This document shows positions 1 to 7,410 of a DNA stretch of 55,659 bases, one piece after another. Origin of the DNA: a virus. The notes under the pieces were generated by a model that saw nothing but the letters and a program-made list of their open reading frames with translations, did not search any database and was not told the DNA's origin. The stretch covers positions 1-55,659 of the IMG/VR virus record IMGVR_UViG_3300005647_000001; one strand, given 5' to 3'. The position numbers were made by a program, and so were the translations under genes. The number at the start of each line of letters is the position of its first letter. Positions within the stretch are counted from its first letter, which is position 1.

Positions 1-120
1 GTTGGAAGGAATCCGATCAGGACTCTACCACAAGTTCAGCGAAGGTCCTTTCGGTCATTCCACGGGTCTGGGCTGTCGTCGGTCGCGGCGGCTGCTTTCG
101 CGCCGGCCGCCGCCAAGCGG
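1..120. repeat. Left copy of 120-bp terminal direct repeat
   Basis: The first 120 bases are identical to bases 55540-55659. This is either the overlap left by assembling a circular or circularly permuted molecule, or a true short direct terminal repeat. The repeat includes the 3' end of the initiator gene, so it lies in coding sequence rather than in a dedicated terminus, which favours the assembly-overlap reading. Confidence 0.95.
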
Positions 121-653
121 TCCTGAGCCTCTCGGAGGTTCGCCAAATTGGCGTTGCGGTCCTCGCGGCTCAACAACCGCGGGGGGTCCGTATCGCTCCC
201 CAAAGGTTCTTTATGGTTGTTTACGGATTGGGGGTGCGTTTGGTACCCCCCGCTCGGTGCATTTTGTACCCCCCGCTCGTGACCATTTGTACCCCCCGCT
301 ACTGCCCGGGGGGTGTGATTTGTACCCCCCGGGCCAGACGTCCATATGACCCCGGGCCCGTACTTGTGCAACGGCAGGATCGTGTACAAATTGGGGCGCC
401 GATCAACCGGTATTCTGGTGTCCGGGGCGCCGTTCGGGACGACGTGCAGCAGCCCCACGTCTTGCATCTTCCGAATGAGTTTCTTCACCGTCTGATGGTG
501 CATCTGGGTCTCATCAGCGATCAGCTGGTGAGACGGGTACGCGGTGGCGCTATCGCCGTTGACGTGGTTCGCGATGGACAACAGCACCAGGCGTTGCCCG
601 TTGGCGGTGTGCCGGTCATTGTCGAGGACCCACGCCATAGCCTGAATACTCAT
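36..653 (-). CDS. Helix-turn-helix replication initiator with internal iterons
   Basis: A 205-residue protein of the phage replication-initiator/replisome-organiser type. Residues about 36-72 form a winged helix-turn-helix (TAYPSHQLIADETQMHHQTV, then KKLIRKMQDVGLL). A low-complexity Gly/Pro/Thr middle section follows, then a charged, alanine-rich C-terminus. The middle is encoded by iteron-like DNA repeats (see separate entry), as in lambda O, where the origin lies inside the initiator gene. The likely role is binding these repeats and recruiting the host replisome; that is inference. The ATG overlaps the upstream stop (ATGA), with only a G-rich stretch as ribosome-binding site. It is the last gene of its operon and, on the closed circle, is followed by the hairpin at 55482-55518. 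Confidence 0.75.
   Translation of the reverse strand: MSIQAMAWVLDNDRHTANGQRLVLLSIANHVNGDSATAYPSHQLIADETQMHHQTVKKLIRKMQDVGLLHVVPNGAPDTRIPVDRRPNLYTILPLHKYGPGVIWTSGPGGTNHTPRAVAGGTNGHERGVQNAPSGGYQTHPQSVNNHKEPLGSDTDPPRLLSREDRNANLANLREAQDRLAAAGAKAAAATDDSPDPWNDRKDLR
243..331. repeat. Iteron array (putative replication origin) inside the initiator gene
   Basis: Four copies of GTACCCCCCG (plus strand) start at 243, 266, 289 and 322. The first three are exactly 23 bases apart and the fourth 33. Read on the minus strand each copy is CGGGGGGTAC(A/C)AA followed by a CAC. Because 23 and 33 do not share a phase modulo 3, the copies are read in different frames (GGT-N, GV-QN, GGY-Q), so DNA rather than protein sequence is being conserved. 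An inverted CCCGGGGGG block lies between copies 3 and 4. By analogy with lambda-type origins this is a candidate initiator-binding site and origin. Confidence 0.65.
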
Positions 654-772
654 TCCGCCACCACCACCGGCGCCGGCTGCGGTGTCAGCGGGTCAGGGAT
701 CGTGACCAGCGACGCGATAGCGACCGCCGCCAATACCATCCACAGGACCGTTGTCCACGTTCGGTCGGTCAC
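650..772 (-). CDS. Small single-pass membrane protein (40 aa)
   Basis: Starts at a GTG overlapping the upstream stop (GTGA) and ends in an ATGA overlap with the initiator gene. The 40 residues contain one hydrophobic helix (about 8-25, VLWMVLAAVAIASLV) followed by a proline-rich tail. A longer reading frame upstream exists but would overlap the previous gene completely. No family was recognised. The tight coupling on both sides makes it likely to be translated; the function is unknown. Confidence 0.5.
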   Translation of the reverse strand: MTDRTWTTVLWMVLAAVAIASLVTIPDPLTPQPAPVVVAE

Positions 773-1176
773 TTTGCCAGCTCCACCGACGTGGTGAAAT
801 CGCGGATCGTGACCCGGTTCCCCCACCACGACTGCACGATTCGATCGATTGTCCCGTCGATGATGATCCACGCTCCGATCCCGCCGTCCATGTTCGGCAT
901 CGCTACCCGGGCAACCAGTTCATCAGAGGTAGCGCCGCGGGCTTTGACCCGCGCTGCACGAACCCATTGCCGGTCCGGCGAAATTTCGTAGCCCGGTGAT
1001 GGGACCGTCGCGCAACACACCAACTGCGGGCGGTCCGGGCCGAACCGGGCGCGCATCGCCCGGTTCGGCATCAGGAACGTCACCTCCGTTTGTCCGGCGT
1101 CCATGCTGCATCGCCGCATGAAATTCGTTAGCGCCCGGTGTCGGGCCTCCTGGTCCTGTGTCCTCGGCGCAGCCAT
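769..1176 (-). CDS. Conserved-context hypothetical protein in replication operon
   Basis: A 135-residue soluble protein whose ATG overlaps the stop of the RecT-like gene (TGATG). It has a basic N-terminal helix, a cysteine pair (LVCCATV) and a C-terminal GAWIIIDGTIDRIVQSWWGN segment. No family was recognised. Its place between the annealing protein and the initiator suggests a DNA-metabolism accessory role, which is only inference. Confidence 0.65.
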   Translation of the reverse strand: MAAPRTQDQEARHRALTNFMRRCSMDAGQTEVTFLMPNRAMRARFGPDRPQLVCCATVPSPGYEISPDRQWVRAARVKARGATSDELVARVAMPNMDGGIGAWIIIDGTIDRIVQSWWGNRVTIRDFTTSVELAK

Positions 1177-2450
1177 CAGACCAGTTCCCATCCCATGTCA
1201 GTGAGCGTGAACCGCGAACCGCGAGTCAACACGTCCTCGACCGATTCGACAGTCAGGCTGACGTGATCGGCGATCAGCTGCGCTTTGAGCGGCCGGCCGG
1301 CGCCGCGCATGTACTCCACCAGTTGATCGGTCAGGGACCCTTCCGTTGGCGGCGCCGGCGGTTCTGGCTGCCCAGCCAGCAGGCCGTCAGCCGGCTTGTC
1401 ACCGGGTTGGGAATCATCCTCGACCGATTCCGGCTCGAGGACCTCGCTGTCGACGTAATCCACAGCGTCCACAGGTTTGCCCACACCCGCAGATGCCGCA
1501 CCGTCGGGGTTCCTGCGGTCATCGATCGACGCCCGCAGGATGTTCTGGTTCAGCTTTGACAACAACGCCGGGTCAGCGTCAGCGTTGATGTCAGCAAACC
1601 CGTTGGGGTATTGATGATCCCCAGACGGGAATTTCAACCGGCGCAGCCAAGCATCGACCCGCCCCTGGGACGCCTCAGACAGTTTCGGGTACTCATCGCT
1701 GATCGTGCGCCACAACGCCGCTGAGGCGTCCACGTCGTTGGTGGCCCGGTACAGGTCCACCTCCACCGATTCGATGGTGTGGTCATCCCCGTCGAGTTCC
1801 TCCGGGGTGTAGCCCAACCCCATCATCACATCTTGAAACAGCATCCGGGACAGCGCTGTGAGCGCCCGGGCGTAACACATCGCCATTGGGTACTTCCGCC
1901 AGTTGTCCTTCTGCAAAAGTTCAGCCCGGCGGGCGTCATCGATGGTGAATGACACGTCGCTGACTTCGCCGGTGTCGCGGCGGGTCCCGACGATCAGGCA
2001 ACCGTGAGATGTAGCGCTGACCTTGAGGACGTGACCGGCCTGGCGGATCTTCGCTCCGATCGCTTCTGCCGCAAAGCTGGGCTTGCCGTCCACGACGTAG
2101 ATCCATCGCATGGACACGGTCAATGGCCACCCCTGCTCGGCGCCGGTCAACCCGGCCAGGATGATGTCATTGGGTTTGCCCCGGTACGCCTTGGGTACCA
2201 GCGACGAGTTGGCGATGGCGTTAGCCATCTCTGCCAATTCACCGAATGATTGCGGCGGACGCTGCAACGGTGAACTGTTCGGGTTGTGGAACTTCACCAT
2301 CTCCATGCCCGGCACGACCGCTGCGGGGTCCGTGGCCGCCGTTTCCGGGGTCGGGGGCAGTGTCGGTGCCGGTTCGGTGGTTGCGTCGATCTCCGGCGAT
2401 CCTGCGGCGTTCACGGGTTCAGTCGTTGGTTCTGTGGTGGTCATGGTCAT
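1176..2450 (-). CDS. RecT-like single-strand annealing protein
   Basis: A 424-residue protein with a disordered Thr/Pro/Glu-rich N-terminus (about 1-45). A core at about 60-230 carries the RecT-type signature LVPKAYRGKPNDIILAGLTG and then WIYVVDGKPSFAAEAIGAKI and YPMAMCYARALTALSRM. An acidic linker and a small helical C-terminal domain follow. RecT family proteins anneal complementary single strands during phage recombination and replication. Here it is encoded directly after the Gam-like gene (TGATG overlap at the start) and with a UvrD-like helicase and RusA, but no partner exonuclease was recognised. The ATG at 2450 is chosen because it shares its A with the upstream stop; a GTG three bases earlier is possible. 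Confidence 0.7.
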   Translation of the reverse strand: MTMTTTEPTTEPVNAAGSPEIDATTEPAPTLPPTPETAATDPAAVVPGMEMVKFHNPNSSPLQRPPQSFGELAEMANAIANSSLVPKAYRGKPNDIILAGLTGAEQGWPLTVSMRWIYVVDGKPSFAAEAIGAKIRQAGHVLKVSATSHGCLIVGTRRDTGEVSDVSFTIDDARRAELLQKDNWRKYPMAMCYARALTALSRMLFQDVMMGLGYTPEELDGDDHTIESVEVDLYRATNDVDASAALWRTISDEYPKLSEASQGRVDAWLRRLKFPSGDHQYPNGFADINADADPALLSKLNQNILRASIDDRRNPDGAASAGVGKPVDAVDYVDSEVLEPESVEDDSQPGDKPADGLLAGQPEPPAPPTEGSLTDQLVEYMRGAGRPLKAQLIADHVSLTVESVEDVLTRGSRFTLTDMGWELV

Positions 2451-3274
2451 CACGCGCCCTTCAAGTCGAATTTGCGGTCAGTGACCATGGACGCTCCCGG
2501 AATGATCTGCAGCGAATCCAGGTAGACCAGTTCGCCGCCGGAAGTCCGGTCGGTGTACGCCGACAACGGCACCTCGCCTTTGACGTACTCGAATCGGTCA
2601 GGGTCCGTCGGCGGGACAGGTTCGTCCATCGTCCAATCGGTTCGGATCGGGATGGCCACCAACCGGTTCCCGACGCTGTTCGGTTCGGTGATCGGCCATC
2701 CAGGATCCGCGACCATGGCCTCGCCGGACTTGACCATTGCCGCCAGTTTGGATTTGGTGACCAGATGATGGGACTCGGTCCACGGCGTCGGATGTTCGAC
2801 CCGGAGCTGCGCCGGGTGGGTCACCACCGTGGCGCCCTTGTCGTCTTCGGTGATCACCTGAAAAACGACTTTGGTGGATTGTCGGGCCGTCAACGTCGCA
2901 TCGACCAGTTTCACCGTTGACGGGATCGCCCGCCGGCGCGCCGAATCGGTGACCGTTTCCCCGGCTGCTTCCCGGGCCTCGATCGTGTCCTCAGCGTCGC
3001 GGACCTGGGCACGATGCCATCCCATCAGCGTCGACTCCAAAGTAGCGATCTGATTATTCACCCCGGACACCATGTCTTCGCGGCGGTCGACCAGTTCCTT
3101 TATGCGCCGGTCGAAATGCTCGGCCAGCTGGTTGCGTTCCCGGGTCCGGTACTTCAACCACCGGGCGAACTTCTCGGCGGTTTCCTGGTCTGTGAGTTCG
3201 GGCAGTTCATCAGCGGTGAGCGGGTCGTCGCCGGCGTCCTGCATCAGTAGTTCTTCGAACGTTGCGTCATCCAT
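2450..3274 (-). CDS. Gam-like host-nuclease inhibitor / DNA-end protein
   Basis: A 274-residue protein with a long charged coiled-coil segment (about 35-110) starting at the WLKYRTRERNQLAEHFDRRI region, then a beta-rich C-terminal half. The coiled coil followed by an RR-rich linker resembles the Mu Gam-type proteins that protect DNA ends from RecBCD/AddAB, and its position beside a RecT-like gene supports that. The start was chosen because AAAGGA lies just upstream and the ATG overlaps the helicase stop by 8 bases; an upstream extension has no coding character. A structural or generic coiled-coil protein remains possible. Confidence 0.55.
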   Translation of the reverse strand: MDDATFEELLMQDAGDDPLTADELPELTDQETAEKFARWLKYRTRERNQLAEHFDRRIKELVDRREDMVSGVNNQIATLESTLMGWHRAQVRDAEDTIEAREAAGETVTDSARRRAIPSTVKLVDATLTARQSTKVVFQVITEDDKGATVVTHPAQLRVEHPTPWTESHHLVTKSKLAAMVKSGEAMVADPGWPITEPNSVGNRLVAIPIRTDWTMDEPVPPTDPDRFEYVKGEVPLSAYTDRTSGGELVYLDSLQIIPGASMVTDRKFDLKGA

Positions 3275-4775
3275 TGTTGTTGTCCTTTGGGTTGGTTGGT
3301 TGTTGGTTGTTGGTTGGCTCCGGGGGTCGGAACCCGAACTCTTTTGGTACCTCGGAAACGTCGAGGCAAGTTTGCGCGCGGGTCGCGGCCACATACAACA
3401 GCCGGATCTCCTCGAGCGTGATCTCTTTGTCGGGGACCATCCCGAAGTCATGGTGCAGCCGGACCGACGGCCACTGCGCGCCCTTCACTTTGTGGGCGGT
3501 CGACGTGATCAGCGTGGCGTCGCTTTCATACGGTTGGTTCGCCATCGCCGCGATCGTTTCCCACCCGAATTTTTCGACCAGGTCCACCGACAAAGCCAAC
3601 TCGAACCCCAAGGCGTCTTCCTCGACATAGTCCAGGACCTGCTGCCAAGACTGGAAGCACCCCAGGTCCGGGTGGTCAGACGATCCGAGCGCCATGAGCT
3701 CGCCGGCCGCCCGAGCGAACCGGACCATTTCCGCGGTGCCGCCCATCACGTGAGGGTCACCGCCGGCTTCCTTGTGGTCCAAGGCCACAGTCATCGCTCC
3801 AGCGTTGGTTCGGCACAGCACCGCGTCAGGCGCTCCGGGCGCCGGGCCTGTGCCGTGCACTGATCCGTTGGGGCCGGCGCCGATCAGGCGCAGGTTCGTC
3901 AACGCTGCCAGCTGGTAGTTCGCGACAGAAGCAATCGTTTCGCCGAACCTGAACGACTGGGTGATCTCACCGACCGGGATGGTCGGCGCTTCCTTGCGGA
4001 TCCGGGCCAGCGCATCTATCGCCCCGGTGAACCCGTAGATCGCCTGGTTCGGGTCGCCGACCATGACCAGCTGACACGGCTGGGTCATGATCACCGACGC
4101 CATGACCGGGCTGACGTCCTGGGCTTCGTCAAACATCAGGGTGTCACAGTTCAAGGTCGGGGCGGACAGCTGCCATTCTTTCAAGTAGTAGGCGTGGTCA
4201 TAGGGCAGCGTCCCGTTGGGGTCGGTGCCGTCCTCCCATACCGACTCAGCAAACGGGATCACATGGGAACACCACCAGGACCACGTCGCCGGGTCCAACG
4301 CCAGATCCACCAGCGGGGGGACATGCTCCGGGCCGATGTTCTGAGAATCAGACTGGCAGAACCGGCGGACCGTGGCCACCGCCTGACCGGCCACGAACCC
4401 GGGGGAATAGCCGCGTTGGGTGCCGTCGTCCAAAGTGACCCGCACGCTCTTCGCCCCCAAGCGTTGCCCGATCTTGTGTTGCGGCATCCGCGGGGAATCA
4501 AACCGGTCTTTGAACGGCATCCCATGAGTGCGGAACGCGAGACCGTGGACCGTTGACACGCGGGCGATGCCATCAAATTTCTGTTTGGCTTCGGTGACGA
4601 TCTTCTTATTGAAGGCCGTGTAGATCACTTTGCCCGAAAGCTGTTCAGCGGCTTTGACCAGCGTCGACGTTTTCCCGGTGCCGGCCAACGCTTCCACAAT
4701 CATGGAATCGCCGCCGGCGACAGTGTCGACAATGAACGATTGCTGATCAGTCAACGCGAAATGAGGTTCGGTCAT
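3267..4775 (-). CDS. UvrD/PcrA-like superfamily 1 helicase
   Basis: A 502-residue ATP-dependent DNA helicase. Visible motifs in order are: Q-motif region FALTDQQ (7-13), Walker A ALAGTGKTST (about 29-38), Walker B LMFDEAQD, motif III VMVGDPNQAIYGF, motif V region TSTAHKVKGAQW and motif VI LLYVAATRA. It is shorter than full UvrD (about 700), lacking some accessory subdomain sequence. It lies between the helix-turn-helix gene (ATGA overlap) and the Gam-like gene, suggesting a role in recombination-dependent replication. The C-terminus is Asn/Gln/Thr/Pro-rich and is encoded by a (GGTTG)-type low-complexity stretch that also provides the downstream gene's ribosome-binding site. Confidence 0.9.
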   Translation of the reverse strand: MTEPHFALTDQQSFIVDTVAGGDSMIVEALAGTGKTSTLVKAAEQLSGKVIYTAFNKKIVTEAKQKFDGIARVSTVHGLAFRTHGMPFKDRFDSPRMPQHKIGQRLGAKSVRVTLDDGTQRGYSPGFVAGQAVATVRRFCQSDSQNIGPEHVPPLVDLALDPATWSWWCSHVIPFAESVWEDGTDPNGTLPYDHAYYLKEWQLSAPTLNCDTLMFDEAQDVSPVMASVIMTQPCQLVMVGDPNQAIYGFTGAIDALARIRKEAPTIPVGEITQSFRFGETIASVANYQLAALTNLRLIGAGPNGSVHGTGPAPGAPDAVLCRTNAGAMTVALDHKEAGGDPHVMGGTAEMVRFARAAGELMALGSSDHPDLGCFQSWQQVLDYVEEDALGFELALSVDLVEKFGWETIAAMANQPYESDATLITSTAHKVKGAQWPSVRLHHDFGMVPDKEITLEEIRLLYVAATRAQTCLDVSEVPKEFGFRPPEPTNNQQPTNPKDNNNG

Positions 4776-5038
4776 TGGGAGCCCCCATCGGATACCATTG
4801 CCGGTGGCGGGGTCGACGTGGAGTAGTTGGGGTGTTGTCCTGATGGGTCACGGTCGGCCCCGTCCTCGCGTCCCAACGCTTCGATGACATCATCGAGATC
4901 GAATCGTCGGTGGCCTCCCGGCGTCAGAGAAGCAACCGGGATCCTGCCAGCCTTGGCCAAGCGCAGGATCGTCGCCCGGGACAGGCGCATCTCTTTCGCT
5001 AAACCGGTCGATGTGAGCAGATCATTGCCGGTTGTCAC
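4772..5038 (-). CDS. MerR/excisionase-type helix-turn-helix DNA-binding protein
   Basis: An 88-residue protein. The first 55 residues match the HTH_17/MerR-like fold: TGLAKEMRLSRATILRLAKA, then GRIPVASLTPGGHRRF and a DLDDVIEAL helix. A disordered tail follows. Such proteins act as BldC-like regulators or Xis-type architectural proteins; no integrase is present, so a regulatory role fits better. It starts with GTG overlapping the upstream TGA (GTGA) and ends in an ATGA overlap with the helicase. A possible target is the repeat-bearing divergent region at 5509-5686, by inference. Confidence 0.8.
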   Translation of the reverse strand: MTTGNDLLTSTGLAKEMRLSRATILRLAKAGRIPVASLTPGGHRRFDLDDVIEALGREDGADRDPSGQHPNYSTSTPPPAMVSDGGSQ

Positions 5039-5508
5039 GGGGTCGTCCCCAATTCGTCGTTGACCGCCGCTGCCATCCGCAGGCCTTCGACGAAGTCGCC
5101 GGTACGAACGTCGACGATGATCAACACGTCGGCGTCGTCATGGTCAGCGATGTCAGCGGGCGAGTAGTACTCCTCGAACAGTTCCCACGCCGGGCCCTCA
5201 TGAACAGGGATCGGGATCCGGATCCGGGCCCAGTGCGAGTTCTGGATATAGGCCAGTTCAGCAACGGTCTTCGCATAAGCGGTCGATCCGTGCATGAACC
5301 ACATGCTGCGAAGCATTCGATGGGCGATCACGAACTGTCGGGTTGCGATCTCATCCAGACGATCTTCGGGGGTGAACTGCCGGACCGATTCATAGTCCAG
5401 CCCGTCGTTGTAGATCTCTTCGTACAGGCCAGCAACGTGGCCGGCGTCCAGGTTCATCCCGGCAGCGATGTCAGCCAGGCTGAACGTTTCGGGTTTAGGT
5501 AATGGCAT
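5035..5508 (-). CDS. Hypothetical protein, first gene of the replication operon
   Basis: 157 residues, acidic and helical, with a segment FSLADIAAGMNLDAGHVAGL reminiscent of a helix-turn-helix, then tryptophan and tyrosine-rich stretches and an EEYYSPADIADHDDADVLII section. No family was recognised. The ATG at 5508 is preferred over upstream in-frame codons because the upstream sequence is the divergent promoter region. It heads the operon running to the initiator gene; a TATTGT -10 candidate lies at 5551-5556. Confidence 0.65.
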   Translation of the reverse strand: MPLPKPETFSLADIAAGMNLDAGHVAGLYEEIYNDGLDYESVRQFTPEDRLDEIATRQFVIAHRMLRSMWFMHGSTAYAKTVAELAYIQNSHWARIRIPIPVHEGPAWELFEEYYSPADIADHDDADVLIIVDVRTGDFVEGLRMAAAVNDELGTTP

Positions 5509-5530
5509 GGCAGGGTCTCGTTTCGTAGTT

Positions 5531-5547
5531 GGTTGGTGTTGCCAACC
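5531..5547. promoter_or_regulatory. Inverted repeat in the 5' leader of the replication operon
   Basis: GGTTGG and CCAACC arms are separated by five bases. On the minus-strand transcript this lies between the candidate -10 (5551-5556) and the start codon at 5508, so it could be an operator or an mRNA hairpin. No experimental support. Confidence 0.35.
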
Positions 5548-5550
5548 ACC

Positions 5551-5556
5551 ACAATA
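5551..5556 (-). promoter_or_regulatory. Candidate -10 box (TATTGT) for the replication operon
   Basis: A TANNNT hexamer on the minus strand lies about 40 bases before the ATG at 5508, with the tandem 9-bp repeats immediately upstream of it. This is the arrangement expected for a promoter with an activator or repressor array. Confidence 0.4.
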
Positions 5557-5564
5557 CACCCGAA

Positions 5565-5600
5565 ACGTCCAAAGTGTCCAATACGTCCAATGTGTCCACG
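5565..5600. repeat. Four tandem 9-bp repeats in a divergent promoter region
   Basis: Four adjacent 9-mers on the plus strand read ACGTCCAAA, GTGTCCAAT, ACGTCCAAT and GTGTCCACG. The consensus is (A/G)(C/T)GTCCA plus two bases. Alternate copies match each other, giving an 18-bp higher-order period. They sit between the divergent genes at 5508 (minus) and 5687 (plus), directly upstream of the candidate minus-strand -10, and are good candidates for a protein-binding array. Confidence 0.6.
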
Positions 5601-5672
5601 CAAAGTGACCGGAGTACTGACCGCGCAAGCATGGATACATCGACGGTAGAAATTCCACAGCGAATGTTGCAC

Positions 5673-5678
5673 TATGGT
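5673..5678 (+). promoter_or_regulatory. Leaderless -10 box for RusA (TATGGT)
   Basis: TATGGT ends eight bases before the ATG at 5687. This spacing, with no purine-rich ribosome-binding site, matches the leaderless arrangement seen elsewhere in this genome and decides the start in favour of 5687 over the in-frame ATG at 5711. Confidence 0.5.
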
Positions 5679-5686
5679 CCCGACCC

Positions 5687-6076
5687 ATGGATCTGACCCG
5701 AGTACTCCACATGAGACACATCGGGGAACCCGTCCCCAAAGACCGCCCCCGCTTCAACCGCAAAACCGGGAACGTCTACACCCCAAAACCCACCGTCGAC
5801 GCTGAGAAGGCCTGGCGCTCATCGATGCGGGAACAATGGGACCGACCCCACCCCATCGACCAAGAAGGGATCGTTGTCAGCCTCGCGTTCCATCTCGGCA
5901 CGCACCGCCGGCGCAGCGACATCGACAACCTGATCAAACTGGTGTTGGACGCCGGCAACAAGATCATCTGGGCTGACGACTGGCTCGTGACCGGGTTCCA
6001 CCGGGTGGCCCGCACCCGCGACAACATCAACCCGTGCACCGACCTCTCGGTCTACATCCCGAAAGGTTGGTCCTGA
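5687..6076 (+). CDS. rusA: RusA-family Holliday junction resolvase
   Basis: 129 residues, the usual RusA length. The N-terminus HIGEPVPKDRPRF matches the RusA GxPxPKxRPR start. The acidic catalytic segment is RRSDIDNLIKLVLDAGNKII followed by WADDWLV, providing the conserved Asp residues that bind metal. It resolves four-way junctions made during recombination. It is one of only three plus-strand genes and is transcribed divergently from the replication operon with which it must cooperate. Its 3' end overlaps the convergent gene ending at 6052 by 25 bases. Confidence 0.92.
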   Translation: MDLTRVLHMRHIGEPVPKDRPRFNRKTGNVYTPKPTVDAEKAWRSSMREQWDRPHPIDQEGIVVSLAFHLGTHRRRSDIDNLIKLVLDAGNKIIWADDWLVTGFHRVARTRDNINPCTDLSVYIPKGWS

Positions 6077-6309
6077 GCGACCGCCGCGGCCATGAGGCGA
6101 TCACGTCGGATGCGCGCCGCGTATTGATTCACCGTGACCAACTCAGAAAACCCGAACCCGTCCACCCACACGCCCGGACGATCTGACCAGAACCGTCGCC
6201 AACAGTTCACCAACGAATTCGGCTGAACAAGCACCCGCAAGGCAGGCACCGGACTGAATGTTTTCTCGGTCACCGGCACGCATGGGACCATGACACATCG
6301 CCCAGTCAT
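6052..6309 (-). CDS. Hypothetical protein downstream of endolysin
   Basis: 85 residues, tryptophan-containing centre (NCWRRFWSDRPGVWVDGFGF) and a basic C-terminal helix (NQYAARIRRDRLMAAAVA). Starts four bases after the endolysin stop; an internal ATG at 6291 is an alternative. Convergent overlap with RusA. No family was recognised; its position suggests it is the last gene of the lysis/late transcript. Confidence 0.5.
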   Translation of the reverse strand: MTGRCVMVPCVPVTEKTFSPVPALRVLVQPNSLVNCWRRFWSDRPGVWVDGFGFSELVTVNQYAARIRRDRLMAAAVAQDQPFGM

Positions 6310-6312
6310 TTC

Positions 6313-7107
6313 TTAGACCACGTTCTCCTGGTGGTAGGTGGCCAGCGCAGCGAACCGCCGGCGGATCCTGGCCGACAACCGGTCGGTCTGTTCTTGGTTG
6401 CCTTCGGCGATCGCCGTTGCCAGAAGATCGGATTCGGTGACCCCCAACCGGTACGACATTTGGAGCACGTCGTACACGCTCGCCGGCACAGCGACCTGAG
6501 CGGCGCCCAACGCCGCTCCCAAACCGGGAACCCCCGAAGAAACCGGTGGGCGTGCAGGCCTCGGCGCTCCGCGTTGGATGTGGCTACGGAACGACGCTCC
6601 AGGGCACGCCGTCGACCCGACATCGCCATGACCGATGATGCAGTTCCCCGGGCACGCCGACACCGCGACGCCGCCCAGCCACACCATCACCCGGTGCAAA
6701 GTCTCCTTCGCCGCGACAGTGAGCTCCTGACCGGTGACCGACGTGTCCCCCGGATACACAATCGAGACAGTGGTGCTGTTCGCCGGGGTGTTCGCCCCGT
6801 TCTGATATTCGGCGCCGCGAAGATCCCAGAACCCGCCCCAAGGATCCAACCCCAAGTTGTACAGAACGTCGGTGCCGTTGAATTGCGGGGTCGTGTGCAA
6901 CGCCTGAACCCGACGCCACAACGCCGGCATGTCACCGCTTGATGATGGCCACCAGCGGCGATCGCCGAAGTGGTGGCCGACAAGGTGCCGGTTGTTGGCA
7001 GGGTTGTCCACGGGTCGTTGCCGCCTCGACGGTCGGGCGTGCCAGTCGTCGCGAGTCATCTGAATCAGCGGCGCGTAACCATCGGGCATTGCAAGAGTGC
7101 GGGGCAT
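6313..7107 (-). CDS. Endolysin: N-acetylmuramoyl-L-alanine amidase (amidase_2/PGRP fold)
   Basis: 264 residues. Zinc ligands of the amidase_2 fold are visible: His45/His46 in HLVGHHFG, and His160 and Cys168 in IIGHGDVGSTACPG. YNLGLDPWGGFWDLRG (about 83-98) forms the substrate-groove strand. The fold cuts the amide between MurNAc and L-Ala. The C-terminal 85 residues after a PRPARPPV linker form a helical region without a clear cell-wall-binding motif. RBS AAGGAC lies 7 bases before the ATG. Two small membrane proteins precede it, completing a lysis cassette. Confidence 0.9.
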   Translation of the reverse strand: MPRTLAMPDGYAPLIQMTRDDWHARPSRRQRPVDNPANNRHLVGHHFGDRRWWPSSSGDMPALWRRVQALHTTPQFNGTDVLYNLGLDPWGGFWDLRGAEYQNGANTPANSTTVSIVYPGDTSVTGQELTVAAKETLHRVMVWLGGVAVSACPGNCIIGHGDVGSTACPGASFRSHIQRGAPRPARPPVSSGVPGLGAALGAAQVAVPASVYDVLQMSYRLGVTESDLLATAIAEGNQEQTDRLSARIRRRFAALATYHQENVV

Positions 7108-7111
7108 GGGA

Positions 7112-7306
7112 TCAGTCCTTCTTTCGGATCATCCCTTCGAACCACTCGGGGATGTCTCCGGCAAGAGTACCCAAACCGATGCCCACAAGCAGATCGTCGT
7201 GAGGGAACGACGAACTGGTCAGGAACCGTCCGACGATCAGCGTCATCACGATCACAAAAATCATGATGTTCAGCAGGTTCGCGTTCCCGGGTCTTATTTC
7301 TGTCAT
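7112..7306 (-). CDS. Holin-like small membrane protein
   Basis: 64 residues with one strong transmembrane helix (NIMIFVIVMTLIVGRFL), a second weaker hydrophobic segment (LLVGIGLGTLAGDI) and a charged C-terminus ending RKKD. Starts in an ATGA overlap with the preceding small gene and has a GGAAG ribosome-binding site. Size, two hydrophobic segments, charged tail and the adjacent endolysin all fit a holin; function is inferred from context. Confidence 0.65.
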   Translation of the reverse strand: MTEIRPGNANLLNIMIFVIVMTLIVGRFLTSSSFPHDDLLVGIGLGTLAGDIPEWFEGMIRKKD

Positions 7307-7410
7307 CGTTTTTTCTTCCAATTTTTGAGACCGAACCCGACGCCGAACCCCACCGCTATTGGGGCGACACCCAGGATCAATCCCAATGTGCTTGTTGCTA
7401 TCAATGCCAT
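7303..7410 (-). CDS. Very small membrane protein (35 aa) of lysis cassette
   Basis: 35 residues: almost entirely one glycine-rich transmembrane helix (LGLILGVAPIAVGFGVGFGL) followed by KNWKKKR. A strong ribosome-binding site (GGAGGGGGTGA) precedes the ATG, which overlaps the upstream stop (TAATG). It could be a second holin, an antiholin or a pinholin partner of the next gene. A longer reading of the same frame upstream has no coding character. Confidence 0.6.
   Translation of the reverse strand: MALIATSTLGLILGVAPIAVGFGVGFGLKNWKKKR

Noticed and set aside
243-331. Similarity of the iteron G6 run to the C6/G6 promoter element
   Set aside because: Iterons lack the flanking TATA halves and contain GTAC instead; the shared homopolymer run alone is not evidence of a common binding protein.
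3285-3320. GGTTG-type low-complexity repeat as a possible microsatellite or regulatory repeat
   Set aside because: It encodes the Asn/Gln/Pro/Thr tail of the helicase and supplies the next gene's ribosome-binding site; the repetition is explained by these roles.
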